A stretch of DNA of 64,000 bases from Dromiciops gliroides (Eukaryota > Chordata > Mammalia > Microbiotheria > Microbiotheriidae), in the NCBI RefSeq assembly GCF_019393635.1, contig NC_057861.1, positions 361,320,453-361,384,452 of the forward strand. Reading direction: 5' to 3'. The number at the start of each line of letters is the position of its first letter. Within the stretch, counting starts at the first letter, position 1. The notes below the pieces were generated by a model, which worked only from the letters and a program-made list of their open reading frames with translations, was not told the DNA's origin and searched no databases. Of this stretch, positions 33,800 to 44,994 are shown piece after piece. The translations under genes were made by a program, and so were the position numbers.

Positions 33800-33955
33800 T
33801 TTTTTTTTTTTTTTTTTTTTAGTGAGGCATTTGGGGTTAAGTGACTTGCCCAGGGTCACACAGCTAGTAAGTGTTAAGTGTCTCAGGCCGGATCTAAACT
33901 CAGGTACTCCTGAATCCAGGGCCGGTGCTTTATCCACTGTGCCACCTAGCTGCCC
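33800..33955 (-). mobile_element. CORE-SINE, CCTCACT-tail type with 18-bp TSD (antisense)
   Basis: Perfect duplication tgaacttgcattaatctt at 33782-33799 and 33956-33973. Confidence 0.96.
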
Positions 33956-34330
33956 TGAACTTGCATTAATCTTGATGTAGCTGTAGTAGGTAGCTCCTGA
34001 CCCAGAGGGGAATCACTGTTAGGAGTAAGTGCATGAGGAAGGCATCCCAAGATACAATGAATAGAGAGGCTTGGGGAAGGATTTTAAGAAAATGTTGACC
34101 AGATCTCTGCTTTCATCTTTGTAGGGAACTCTAGGTGAGAAATTCCCTATATTGAGGAAGATCAATGCCTGTTCTGCAGGGACTAGTATCAGAGAGTTGC
34201 CTGAGGGCACTGAGCCACCCAGCCATTATGTGTCATTGCTGGCCTTCTTCCATCCAGGTCTTCCTAACTAAAGCACTCTACAATGCATCTCATAATAGGC
34301 CCTTAATTCTGTTGTTAAATGCACATAATT

Positions 34331-34480
34331 GGGGGCAGCTAGGTGGCGCAGTGGATAAAGCACTGGCCCTAGATTCAGGAGGACCTGAGTTCAAATCCAG
34401 CCTCAGACACTTGACATTTACTAGCTGTGTGACCCTGGGCAAGTCACTTAACCCCCATTGCCCTGCAAAAAAAAAAAAAA
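34331..34480 (+). mobile_element. CORE-SINE, CCCAT-tail type
   Basis: gggggcagctaggtggcgca ... cttgacatttactag ... cccccattgccctgcaaaaa. Flanks aaatgcacataatt and aaacgcacacagtt look like an eroded TSD. Confidence 0.93.
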
Positions 34481-34484
34481 AAGA

Positions 34485-35265
34485 AAAACGCACACAGTTT
34501 TAGTGCCAGAAAATTCTACTCTATGGCACATATTTGTTTTGTGATGTCACAGCCTATGTTGTAGAGAAAGGCTTTAGTAGATAGGAAAATATGGTGCTGC
34601 AATATCCAAACCTTGCTAAGTCACATCACACCTTATCTCTTGCTGTCCCTGCTCCCCTCTGATGGAAAGGCTTGCCTCTGAAATGGGATCATCCTTGAGT
34701 GCGATGGTGGCCCTATACTAAAGCTTCAGCTTTCAAAGGAAACCCACTTCAGACCCCATGAGAACTTTGCCCCATCTTGGATCAACAATTTGGAAACCAT
34801 CTACAACGATTTATTGGGAGCCTATTATGCACCCCCAGAGACTCAAGGCCAGAATTTTCTTTCAGTTAGTTTACTTGCTGCTTTTCTCAGCCTGATCTAT
34901 CATATGCTTTCAGTAAATGATATTCTTGGCATAATATCAATCCTTGAAAATTAATGATGGTAATTATTTGCATTTGCCATGGGCATTAAAAAATTGGCTA
35001 ACATGTAGGGGTGTGTGGGGATTCCTTTTAAAAAATACATTTAATCATTCACTACTAAATGAGGCTTCAAATAAAAACATCTCGGCACAAGCATGTACAA
35101 AGAAGTCAAGTTTCATTTTTGTGGGAATTAAGAAATGCTTATGGATAGTTTAAGGTGAAAAGGCTTTGCCTACTTGTCTGACTATTCCTTCTCAGTCTCC
35201 TTTGCAGGATGATCATTTGTGTTCCATCCCCTAAGTGTGGGCATCTTTTAGATGGGTGAACTGGG
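34485..35265. other. Unrecognised intergenic sequence
   Basis: No gene or nameable repeat seen. Confidence 0.45.
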
Positions 35266-35269
35266 CTTT

Positions 35270-36275
35270 TTTCTCTACTCTCTTTATCTTGCACAGTGAT
35301 CAACTATCTTCTAAGCTGAAGACTCCCCAAAACATAGACACCCCTCACCTCTTTACCTTTCCAACTGCCTGTTGGCTATCACTTGGATGTTCCATAGGCT
35401 CGTAAAATCAACATATCCAATGAAGAATTATCTTTCCCGTTAAACTTACCCTTCCTCCTAATTTCCCTATTTCTGTGGAGGGTAACCACCACCCTTCTAG
35501 TTACCCAGGTTTCTAAGAAAGGTCATTCTTGATGATTCACTCTCATAGCTAATGATGTGCCAGCTCTTAAAGATCTTACCCCAGTAGTTCTCAAATTTAC
35601 CCTCTTCTCTCCACTTGTACAAGTAGCCTAATTCAGGGTCTCCTCAACTCTCCCCTTAACAATGTACAGTAGGAACCTAATTGGCTTCCCCGGCTCCAAG
35701 CTGTCCCCTCCCCAATCCATCCACTATACAGCTACCAAACTGATATTCCTGAAACATAGGTTTGACCTCATCTCTACTCTCCTCGGGGAGCTTCAATGGC
35801 TACCTCTTGTCCCTAAGATAAAATACAATCTCTTACTTGGCAAGTAGAGCCCATCACAATCTGGTGTTAAACTACCTTGCTGGCCTATTGCACGTTATTT
35901 TCTTTATGCACGTTATGTTCCAGATTGGCCTGATCCCTGTACTTCATACACAACATCCCATTTCTCATCTCTGTGCTTTTGCCTATGCTCTCCCCCATTC
36001 CTGAAATGCAACCTTTTATTTCTGCCTCATAAAATCCTTCAAAGCTCAAGAGCTACCTTCTGCTAAGTCCTTTCTGATTACCCCAGTTATTAGTGCTGAC
36101 TGTTCCTCTTCCCCTTCCCATGAAATTACTGTGTATTTATTTTGTATTGATTTAACTGGGTACATGTTGTTTTCCCCCAGCAAAATGCAAGCCCCTTGAC
36201 AACAAAGCCTATTATTTTGATCTTGGTATCGTCAGAACCTAGCTACTTAATAAATGTTCACTTGCATTGAATAAA
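35270..36275 (+). mobile_element. L2 3' portion
   Basis: atccatccactatacagcta ccaaactgatattcctgaaa, gctaccttctgctaagtcct, then the 3' end gcaagccccttgacaacaaa and gctacttaataaatgttcac. One of the better preserved L2 copies here. Confidence 0.82.
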
Positions 36276-36675
36276 AACCAATTTCCTCTGAATCTGGAAT
36301 GTAGTTTTTTTCCCCAATAGGCTTTTCAAGGCAAATATTAAATATACTGATGTCCTTGTTAATGTCCATCAACCAATTAGTGTCCAGGAAGGCAGTGTAG
36401 TAAATGAGCAGTTGCAGCCATGTGAAACATTAAGGAACAGAGCTCTGAGTGGGCAAGGTATGGTTAAAAAGTAGATATTACACAGATCCCAGTCATTAAG
36501 CAAGCACACCCTGTCACTTACTGCAAGCTCTGTTGAGCCTCTCCTCTTAAATCACTGTGATTCTTTTGGGTGCTTACTGTATACATATGTGTATATATAG
36601 CATACATATATGTATACATATATATGTAACTGTATATGCTATAGTTACCAGTTGTGTAGCTAGCTATATATATTA
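36276..36675. other. Unrecognised, with tatata/catata runs
   Basis: Unremarkable sequence, then interrupted tatatgtatacatata units from 36,580. Confidence 0.45.
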
Positions 36676-36677
36676 AA

Positions 36678-36706
36678 GTCCACACACACACACACACACA
36701 CACACT
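36678..36706. repeat. (CA)n microsatellite
   Basis: Uninterrupted CA run directly before a Mar1-like SINE. Confidence 0.9.
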
Positions 36707-36715
36707 GGATTGTGC

Positions 36716-36958
36716 AGTGCACAGAATGCAGAGTCTGGAGTCAGACTCATCTTTCTGAGTTCAAATCTGGCCTCAGACACTTATTAGCTGTGTTACCCTA
36801 GGCAAGTCACTTAACCCTATTTGCTGCCTCAGTTTCCTCAGTCTGTATAATGATCTGGAGAAGAAAATGGCAAACCACTCCATTATCTCTGCCAAGAAAA
36901 CCCCCAAACCAAAAAGGGGTGCTACAGTCAGACATGAATGAAAATGACTAAATAACAT
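36716..36958 (+). mobile_element. Mar1-like CORE-SINE with RTE-type tail
   Basis: gcagagtctggagtcagact, gctgtgttaccctaggcaag, agaagaaaatggcaaaccac tcc, and tail gccaagaaaaccccc ... gtcagacatgaatgaaaatg act. Confidence 0.82.
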
Positions 36959-36984
36959 ATATTTATTATATACAGGCATACACA

Positions 36985-37135
36985 CATATCAGTATGTAAC
37001 TTGTATGTAGTTATTTGGATGTTATCTCCCTTATTAGATTGTGAGCTCAAGTGCAGAAACAAGCTCTTCTTTGTATCTCTAGCACTTACACACTGCCTGA
37101 CACATAGCAGGTGCTTAAAATGAATGTTTATTGAC
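36985..37135 (+). mobile_element. L2 3' end
   Basis: ttattagattgtgagctcaa, ctttgtatctctagcactta, gcctgacacatagcaggtgc ttaa. Confidence 0.75.
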
Positions 37136-38014
37136 TACCAGTTTTGTTACCAGACCAGAGATTACTTAACTTCTCCTAATCTGGGCTTCATTACCCTACT
37201 TTGTTCCTCTCCTTCAAAGTGACTACCCTTGATGCAGAACTTGCCATCCATAATGGGACCCCAGCCCCACCATCTGGTGCAGATCTAGGGGGATAGGAAA
37301 AATATGGGCCTGAGAAATTAGAAGACCTGGCTAGTGTCCTGACATTATAACTAAACAGCTGTGATGCCTTGATCAAATCACTAGCCTTCTGGGTCTCATT
37401 TTCTCATCTGTGAATTGAGGCAGTTGAACTAGATGACCTCTAGATGTGTGATTATTTTTCCTACTTTGCATACACTGTCTGCAGCACTGCCACAGCAACA
37501 AAACGAATGGGTAAAAGCCCTAAGAGGTGATGTATTAAAGGAGGAGAGCCTCACAACACGACAGTCAAAAGTGAAACTCTCCACATTGGAGACTTGATGA
37601 GGGAATGCTCTTCTTGGTGCTTTGGCTGTGTTACTTCCTCGTAGATGAGGCTCTTTTGGCATAGAAATCACTTAGTCCCCTGATACTGAACATACTATGT
37701 ACAATCCTGAGAACTGGAACAGTTTTGTTTTTGCCTTTTGTCATGTATGCCTAATATATATAATAGGTTGCTCCATGTGTTGAAGGAAGGCTTTGACTAT
37801 CACGAACATAGCAGTTTTGGCGATGAGCTAAGTAGATGAACACTGAATACAAACACACCCTTTCCCTATGTGCATTCGTGTTTAACAAACATGCTGCAAA
37901 TTATTTGAATTTCAGCAGATAATCTAGAATTTCACTCAATCTAGTGTATGGTACAAGCGCTCGACAACACAGAAATTTTTTTTAAAAACCAAAGGATTAC
38001 TTAAGAAGCACTGC
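37136..38014. other. Mostly unrecognised; MIR remnant 37,300-37,445
   Basis: ctcattttctcatctgtgaa ttgaggcagttgaactagat gacc is a MIR 3' part. Nothing else nameable. Confidence 0.45.
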
Positions 38015-38025
38015 AGTTAGGTGTG

Positions 38026-38306
38026 GGGCAGCTAGGTGGCACCATGGATAGAGCACTAAAGCAGAGAGTACCTGAGTTCAAATGTTACCTCAGACATTTG
38101 CTAGCTGTGTGACTCTAGGCAAGTCATTTAACCCCAATCACCTTAAACACCTGGGGCCATCTCCAGTTGTCCTATCTTACCACTGGACCCAGATGGCTCT
38201 AAAGAGAGTGAGGCTAGTGACTCTGCACAGCCCTCCCTCACTTAAATCCAATTCATGACATTCTCCAATGTCATGCCTCTTTGAGAACAAAGGTCAAATA
38301 ACAAGA
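38026..38306 (+). mobile_element. Composite CORE-SINE (long form) with TSD
   Basis: SINE head and core (gggcagctaggtggcaccat ... gctgtgtgactctaggcaag) joined to a second half ctggggccatctccagttgt, cactggacccagatggctct, ccctccctcacttaaatcca, ttgagaacaaaggtcaaata aca. 11-bp duplication agttaggtgtg at 38015-38025 and 38307-38317. Confidence 0.9.
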
Positions 38307-38366
38307 AGTTAGGTGTGCTGACGACAAAGACGAGAGAGAAAAGGTACAATAGGTTAACTAGGATCT

Positions 38367-38372
38367 TTTATT
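38367..38372 (-). promoter_or_regulatory. Candidate MYO10 poly(A) signal AATAAA
   Basis: Minus-strand AATAAA about 1.4 kb after the stop codon. Cleavage would fall near 38,345-38,355. Several other AATAAA hexamers upstream could give shorter 3' UTRs. Confidence 0.4.
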
Positions 38373-39474
38373 GTCAGACTTCCTTTGAGCAAATATGCAA
38401 TATTTCTTAAAGGCTGTGGTTTGTTACAAAGGCCCAAAATGGCTTTCGTTTATTCTCTTAATGCACAGATTCTTTGTTGTTGACGCAAGTTTGCCTTATA
38501 TTACAACTTTTCCATATAAAAATAAACGTCCCAGACCAGATTTTTCTCCTGGTCATAACTGTGGGTTTATTTACAGGTGTTTGTCAAGACCACTATTAAG
38601 AACTTGGGATAATGTATTTTTAAAAATTAAAACAACACAATATAATTTCATGCTCCTTTAAAAGATCTCTTCCATTTTACAAGAGTTTGACAACTTTTCC
38701 CCAACCTCAACAGGGTGCTTTTGTAATCTTTAGCCAGAGTTTTAGAAGATAGCGTCCTTTAGAGTAACTTTTAATATTTAAAACTTTATAAACTCAAGAT
38801 CCCACACGTATGGCATATGGTATGGAAAACTGCATTTCTGCATAAGGGTAATATATAAATACAATTCTCTTATCAGCTACCTATCTGTATATAATACAGC
38901 AGATACAGAATGCAGACTTGCTACATGTAGAATAAAACTGTCAAAACTTGATTTAGAAATACCATAAAGACATAGGAAAATCTGGGATTCTGATTTATTA
39001 ATAAAACTGCCTTATAAAGTAACCATAAAATTGAAACAACTATAGCTCTGAACTATTAAAATATACAGAAGGACTGTTTACACCATTGCACATCATTATT
39101 CCCTTTGCTTTGAAGGCTCATGAGAAATGAAATAAAATTAGAGCTTATGTAACACGCATGCATGTGCAAGCACATCTACTTAGAAGAATGAACAAAACAG
39201 TTAAATGTCTGTGAAGAAGGCTGCCAGCAGCACTCCAAAAAGAACAGACGGTTCTGGTTCCCCTCCCTCTCACTCATCTCCCAGACGCCTCACTGTACCA
39301 CTAGCAAAGGAAGTCCGGCTGGGAGGTGAGTGCATAATAGATGGATTAAGTCCCCCTCTTCCATGTTTTCTTAACTCTTCTGAATGGAAAGAAAGGCTCT
39401 CTCAACAGGAGCACAGTTAAGGTCAATTAGCGTTGGTTTACAAGGTGAAGGCACTTTTCGCCACCTCATTGGCA

Positions 39475-39504
39475 GCGCGCGCGCGCACGCACACACACAC
39501 ACAC
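39475..39504. repeat. Alternating purine-pyrimidine tract (GC)n(CA)n in MYO10 3' UTR
   Basis: Thirty bases of strictly alternating purine and pyrimidine: (GC)6, then A C G C, then (AC)n. It lies 267 bases past the MYO10 stop. Such tracts are the classical Z-DNA formers and are length-unstable. Confidence 0.85.
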
Positions 39505-39771
39505 TCACATATACACACATATTTAAGGCATGTTTCATCTAAAAGTAATAAAGCTTTGGAAATTTTGCAGACAGTGAAGCTGACAGTTTAATACATGATT
39601 TTTCAAGTTGGCATTGGTAAGGACTTGTGGAGAAACCTTCCCCCTGCAAGGGTCTTCTACAATGTCCTGTGTAGCTTTGCTGATGGCTTGAATCAGTCAG
39701 CATGTCAGAGCCCTTCTAGGCCAGGAGGTGATATGTTTAGATGTGAAGGTCCTGATGACTGGCCCTGCTCT

Positions 39772-39882
39772 TCATCGGGAGCTCCCCTGACTTCCATGAC
39801 TACTCACAGATCGGGAGGTGCTGTAGCGCTTCTTCACGATCATGCTGATATAAGCTTTCATCAGTTTGGCCACATCCACTAC
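39772..39882 (-). CDS. MYO10: MYO10 last coding exon with stop codon
   Basis: 37 codons including TGA at 39772-39774; acceptor ttggacag. It encodes VVDVAKLMKAYISMIVKKRY, the C-terminal F3 helix, followed by a Ser-rich end STSRSVSSHGSQGSSR. The human protein as I recall it ends STTRSASSQGSSR, so this copy seems to hold three extra residues just before the terminus. Confidence 0.96.
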   Translation of the reverse strand, partial: VVDVAKLMKAYISMIVKKRYSTSRSVSSHGSQGSSR

Positions 39883-40766
39883 CTGTCCAACAAAACAAAG
39901 GGAGTCCGGACCAAATGATGAGTTTTCCACAATGCAGCAACACAAAGAACAAACCATCCAATGATTCCCCCCTATCAAGCCAGCATTCCAATGCTTATCA
40001 TTTAATGAGATACACTAAAAGGTCCAAGAGTTGGAATCTCTAACTCTGAACGTTTAGCCTTAGGTCAAGTTTTGTATGGATTGTCTGATGAAAGGAAAAT
40101 CATGGCGATGTATGAAACATTCTTCCCACTGGTGCTATCATATTGAAATTAAACTTTAAGCATATTTTAACACATAAAAATTGAAACAAGGATATTGTAG
40201 CTCCAATGATATTAAAATAGATGGTAAACAAACACTACCTGTTAAATGTTAAAATCCCTATTTAATTGCTCAATCAATCAGTGTTTCAGGGATAGCAACA
40301 CGTGTTTCTTTTAACTTTTGACCCTGAAGTTTCTCAATTTTAATAGCGGTCATAAGCACACAGAGAAAGAGTGACCCTGTGCAAGTCATTTAACCTGAAT
40401 GCTAGACAAGTTACAGGTAAGATGGTAATTGCAGAGGGATTTCCAGAGCTCTCCACACCCATGAAATCATAGGGTCAGAGGTTTTGATTTCTTATGTCTT
40501 CTCATGAACATGATTATAATTTTCCCCCCTGTTCTTTGCACTTTTCGCTCTACTCACAAACTTGAGTAATGATGCTTGCCCTTTATAGTATATATTCTAA
40601 AAGTGGTAAACATCTGGGTTACCAACTAGAGCTTAAAGCTGCACCGATTTTTTAAAGATGAAAGATCTTTAAATACAATGATCTGGCCAATGCTAACACA
40701 AAGAATTAGTTGTTACCATTTTATTCATCAATGATGTTTATGATGCTAATATCTGTTGCCTCTTAC

Positions 40767-40958
40767 CTCACTGGTTTCAAAAAGCAGCTCCCTCTCATCC
40801 ACCACAATCTTGTATGTGTTTGCCAGCGGTGCCCCAAAGGACAGGATGTGCTCATACTGGAAGACCTCCAGAGGCCTGCCCTCTCCACGCTTGTACACAG
40901 ACACTGCTTCAGCGCTGACTCCCAGCCAGAGCTCTTGTGGAAAGCCACCTTCTTTGCA
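40767..40958 (-). CDS. MYO10: MYO10 exon: FERM F3 lobe
   Basis: 192 bp (64 codons), acceptor ttccaatag, donor gtaaga. It starts CKEGGFPQELWLGVSAEAVS, continues YKRGEGRPLEVFQYEHILSF and GAPLANTYKIVVDERELLFE, and ends TSE. This is the PTB-like F3 lobe, which binds NPxY-type integrin and DCC/neogenin tails in the family. Confidence 0.97.
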
Positions 40959-41193
40959 CTATTGGAAAAGAGAATAATAACCTAAGAGTTCTAGACATCG
41001 TAGCAATTATTGAAATACTGTGATTCCCTCCAGAGAGTTCACAAATGTTCTATATACATTAATAAGCTTATTTGCACTTCATTCTCTTAGGGGAAACTGG
41101 AAGATGAGATGAACACTGTTTTATACAAGCGCAGCCATTTTGACGGCATGGCCAATCACATGAATTCAGTCTTAACAGTCAGCCAATTCAAAT

Positions 41194-41194
<1 letters not shown>

Positions 41195-41240
<46 letters not shown>
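41195..41240. repeat. (GT)23 microsatellite in a MYO10 intron
   Basis: Forty-six bases uninterrupted, about 240 bases upstream (in gene sense) of the F3-lobe exon acceptor; reads as (CA)n in the transcript. Confidence 0.95.
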
Positions 41241-41244
<4 letters not shown>

Positions 41245-41815
41245 ACTTAATTTAGCAACTGTTTGATTAAAACTGACCAATTATTTTGGCAACACAACCT
41301 GATATGCCAAGATTCCCTCAGAATGGGGATTAGAAGTCAGGGCTTCTGGCATATTTCACTGCTCTAATTTAAGTTTTGCCCCAGATCTTTACTTAATAGA
41401 TTATTCCTCAAATATAATCCCTACAGGGATAAGAACATTGAAGGCCACTTCCCCAAATCATTTTACACTTGGTAGTTTGGGCTTCTCCTGAAACAAATAT
41501 TGTAGACGGATCTAATTGATCTTTGTGCACCATATATGGGATGATAAAAGGCCTGATTCAAATGATCTTCCTTGTCAAATCAATCACCTGTTCATTTTAC
41601 AGTTTAACATCTCTACCATGCCCTTATACAAAAGTAAAAGATTAGCTAGTTTCCATTTGAAATGCACTGGATATAATGAAAAGTGGATGTGCACAAATTT
41701 GACCTGGATGCCTATGACCAGTAAATTTTAAATCCAAATTGGGAAGGGTTCTTGAGCCAGTTACTCACTTTTATATACTATCTTTTTAGAGACTATAATT
41801 AAAAGCCTTACATGG

Positions 41816-41961
41816 GGGGCAGCTAGGTGGCGCAGTGGATAGAGCACCGGCCCTGGAGTCAGGAGTACCTGAGTTCAAATCCGGCCTCAGACACTTAACA
41901 CTTACTAGCTGTGTGACCCTGGGCAAGTCACTTAACCCCAATTGCCTCACTAAAAAAAAAA
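41816..41961 (+). mobile_element. CORE-SINE, CCTCACT-tail type with TSD
   Basis: Perfect 15-bp duplication aaaagccttacatgg at 41801-41815 and 41962-41976. Close to family consensus; antisense to MYO10. Confidence 0.96.
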
Positions 41962-42363
41962 AAAAGCCTTACATGGAATAAGAGGTAATTGGATAACTTA
42001 TCAATTTACTCTGATGATAAACCAGATGATCTAGGACATTATTGAGATACTTTCATTAAAAATAACTTACTTTAATAAGAGATTAAATGTCACTGCATTA
42101 ACGTTAATGATGAATTACAAAGCTGATGAGAAGAAAAAGAGGATATATGTATATAATTTGTGGAAACATTAAATGTAGGGTTTGGCACAGTTTCTAAACG
42201 GTAAGACTATATTGGTACTACTTAGAACTTCTAAGAGGAAAAAATGGAATGTTATTTTAGTAAATATTTCTTCCCTCATTCCTCACATATTTGTTAGAAA
42301 TAAAGAATTTTTTTAATAATGAAGAAAAGCTTTTACCCAGATCCAGTTAAAGTGTGTGGCAGA

Positions 42364-42512
42364 GGGGCAGCTAGGTGGCGCAGAGGATAGAGCACCAGCC
42401 CTAGATTCAGGAGGACTTGAGTTCAAATCTGGCCTCAGACACTTAACACTTACTAGCTGTGTGACCCTGGGCAAGTCACTTAACCCCAATTGTCTCACCA
42501 AAAAAAAAAAAA
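42364..42512 (+). mobile_element. CORE-SINE with TSD
   Basis: aaagtgtgtggcaga at 42349-42363, and a copy with one extra gt at 42513-42529. TTAACAC with CTCACC tail, a mixed subtype; about 230 bases downstream of the F2 exon. Confidence 0.94.
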
Positions 42513-42742
42513 AAAGTGTGTGTGGCAGACCAAATTGTACCATGATGTGGTTTTTTTCATCCACTTCATTGTCATCCTTTATTAGTAGAATTTATTCTAT
42601 TTTTCTTGAATTACTCTTAGCATGTTTCAAGTCCTTAGCTGTGCGTTATCCTATCCTACAATCAACTAACATCTCCATTATCTATATTTCCTATATAGTA
42701 TCTAGAGTTCTACCAATGTGTCACCACTCCCAGTCCCCTTAC

Positions 42743-43195
42743 CTCCACGTCAAAGAGTGTAGACCCATATCCTGGCCACTCTTTAATCAAGGCCATGTAT
42801 TTGGCCATGGCCTGTTCCTGATTCATTCCCTGTAACTTTTTCCACTTATCAATGACACTGGCTCGAGCCGATGAGACCTCTTCCTTAATCCACATATCCA
42901 ACATCTGTTCTTCTTCGATCTTTTGTCGGCTGACAGACCCTGTCCGGAAGCTTCTTCTCAGCGTTCCTTCTAAAAAGCTAGTGCGCCTCTTCTCCATCCT
43001 CTCCAAAGGTGAGAAGGTTTTAGTTGACTGTGTAATGCGAGACTTGAGTCTCTGTAAAGGATAGACTTCCTCTAAGGCTGGAACAGGTGTATGCATTGTA
43101 TAATCTCCCTGCAGGTACTGAAGCCTCAAGGCAGCAAGAACTTGAAGGTTTTCTTCAGGAGCTGGATAATGACCTCGGATAACTGCTTCATGAGC
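42743..43195 (-). CDS. MYO10: MYO10 exon: FERM F2 lobe
   Basis: At 453 bp (151 codons) this is the longest exon in the window; acceptor ccttttag, donor gtaagg. It carries the F2 helical lobe: AHEAVIRGHYPAPEENLQVL, AALRLQYLQGDYT, the long loop rich in Arg/Ser/Thr (KRRTSFLEGTLRRSFRTGSV), the acidic helix EEEQMLDMWIKEEVSSARAS, and AMAKYMALIKEWPGYGSTLF. It ends FDVE in phase 0. The basic Ser/Thr-rich loop is a likely phosphorylation site, by inference only. Confidence 0.97.
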
Positions 43196-43548
43196 CTAAA
43201 AGGAATAAGCGCACAATTTCAGAGGCCCTAGATTCACCACTGACACATATTTAAGACACATTTCACTTTTCCATCTTCTTGTCCCACGACCAAGGTCTGG
43301 AGGATGTCACTATGTTAACTCCAGAACTTTCTCCGTGGGCACTGTGCTGCTTTAATTGCTGAGTGCCTCTTATGCCCCACTATATTCAGGACAGCGGAAG
43401 CCATCTTGCCATGCATCCTGTTAACATGCATGTAATCCTCCATCCCTCTGGCTTTCAAGCTCTGAAACAGTAATCCAGTTAACACTACCATGTCTACTGG
43501 AAATGTGTGTCAGTTGAGTATCCTAAGCCTCCACTCACCACTTTATAG

Positions 43549-43915
43549 TGTAATGATTGGAATGACGCCACCTGCTGGAGACTTACTGTAGGAAAGCTCC
43601 GCCAAGAGGAAAAGGCTCCTGAGGGCAAGACTTGTGGCTTTTCTTTGGTCAGGTGATGTTTGCTTGGGGGAGGAAGAGGCGGGGAGGCTGGCGCTCTCCT
43701 CTAGCTCTCTTTCACCAGGACTCTCACGGAGAGTGGAGCAGAACTGTAGCTCCCCAAGATAGATAGCTGAATCTAGGCCTCTTTCTTTTTCTCTTCACCA
43801 AATTATTATTCTCCTTAATAAATGCTTAAAACTTTAACTCTTGCTAAAGCTTATAATTTATTGGTGACCACTCATTAGATATTTTAGACAGACTAGCTAG
43901 AATTTTAGCCCCTTA
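43549..43915 (+). mobile_element. Solo LTR-like retroviral fossil
   Basis: Begins tgtaatgattggaatgacgc cacctgctgg, has a GC-richer middle (ggaagaggcggggaggctgg), AATAAA in ccttaataaatgcttaaaac, and ends near agctagaattttagcccctt. It resembles an endogenous-retrovirus LTR common in marsupial genomes. No internal retroviral region, so a solo LTR; antisense to MYO10 within an intron. Confidence 0.6.
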
Positions 43916-43964
43916 TAATAGGAATTCCTTGACCAAAGCATCTCACCCTGGACACAACTCCCTT

Positions 43965-44095
43965 ATATGTGTTGACTTCTATTAGAATGTAAGTTCCTTG
44001 GGGGCAGGGATCAGCTCACTTCTGAACTGTATCCCCTGTTCTTATTAAAGGGCTTTGCACATGCTAAGTGCTTCATGAGTATTTTCTTTCATTCA
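43965..44095 (+). mobile_element. L2 3' end
   Basis: ttagaatgtaagttccttgg gggcagggatcag and gctaagtgcttcatgagtat. Confidence 0.65.
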
Positions 44096-44350
44096 CCTAG
44101 GCCACCAGGTGGCACAGTGGAACAGAACACTGGATCTGAAGATCTGAGTTCAAATCCAGCCTCAGACACTTCCTACAATGTGAACTTGGCAAGTCACTTA
44201 ACCCCTTTGCCTCAGTTTCCTCAACTGTAAAATGGGGACAATCATAGCACCTATATCACAGTGTTGTTGTGAGGATCAAATGAGACTTTTTAAAGAGATT
44301 AATACAGTGTCTGACACATAGCAGGAGCTATAGAAATGCTTGTTCCCTTC
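44096..44350 (+). mobile_element. MIR/Mar1-like CORE-SINE
   Basis: caccaggtggcacagtggaa ... agcctcagacacttcctaca ... cagtttcctcaactgtaaaa tgggg ... gacacatagcaggagctata. It ends 120 bases before the next MYO10 exon. Confidence 0.85.
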
Positions 44351-44470
44351 CATTATTCACCTATTGAACAATAGTTTATTAGAACTATCCCTGTATATAA
44401 CAAATTAACTAAGTTTCCCACCTTTTGCTAGGGGATGAAATGTATTTGAAAACCCCCACACACATTTTAC

Positions 44471-44591
44471 CTGTTCAAACATAAATGCAAATTCCACACT
44501 ATCTTTTGGGACATTATCTGTGTCCAAGAAGCAATAAAGTTTGAAATAGAACTTCCAGGGCAGGTCGCCGGCCTCTGATGTAGCAGTGAGC
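44471..44591 (-). CDS. MYO10: MYO10 exon: FERM F1-F2 junction
   Basis: 121 bp, acceptor gtttgcag, donor gtaaaa. It reads LTATSEAGDLPWKFYFKLYC then FLDTDNVPKDSVEFAFMFEQ. The WKFYFKLYCFLD segment is typical of the F1-F2 boundary in MyTH4-FERM myosins. Phase 0 at the end. Confidence 0.96.
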
Positions 44592-44994
44592 CTGCAAACG
44601 CAAATCATCATGCACTTTTAGAAATCAAAATAATAGTCAATAAATAGACCACAGAGGACACCTTTACTTTTTACTTTTAAGTTTTTATATTCTTTACGTG
44701 ACAATCACTCACTGACATGCCTTCCTCAGAATCCTCCTTTGTAAAAAAAAAATTGTCCAGCAAAACTGACCAATATAGCAACATCTCACCTGCTCATGCT
44801 TGACACGTTCGAAACTGCTAACAATCTCACCTTCCCAAGCACCACTTAACGTAGAGTTTTTTCCATTAGCGGCTCTCTAGAATCAATATCTGATTTCTTT
44901 ACTTTTAAATCAACTTTACATAGTTAACATGTCACCATAGTAACATCATTTCAATATAGATGTATATCTATTTATGACAGATTATATACACATT

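Larger units (their letters stand above)
38345..39771 (-). other. MYO10: MYO10 3' UTR (proposed extent)
   Basis: About 1.4 kb of sequence without recognised repeats follows the stop codon. On the minus strand AATAAA occurs at 38367-38372, with further copies near 38449-38454, 38566 and 38990. I take the most distal as the likely main poly(A) signal because a SINE begins (reading the gene's direction) at 38,306, just past it. The extent is inferred; there is no transcript evidence here. Confidence 0.5.

Noticed and set aside
1-38344. Exons of the gene expected downstream of MYO10 (RETREG1 in human)
   Set aside because: I looked for its GC-rich first exon and its reticulon-homology segments on the minus strand and saw none; it probably lies further left.
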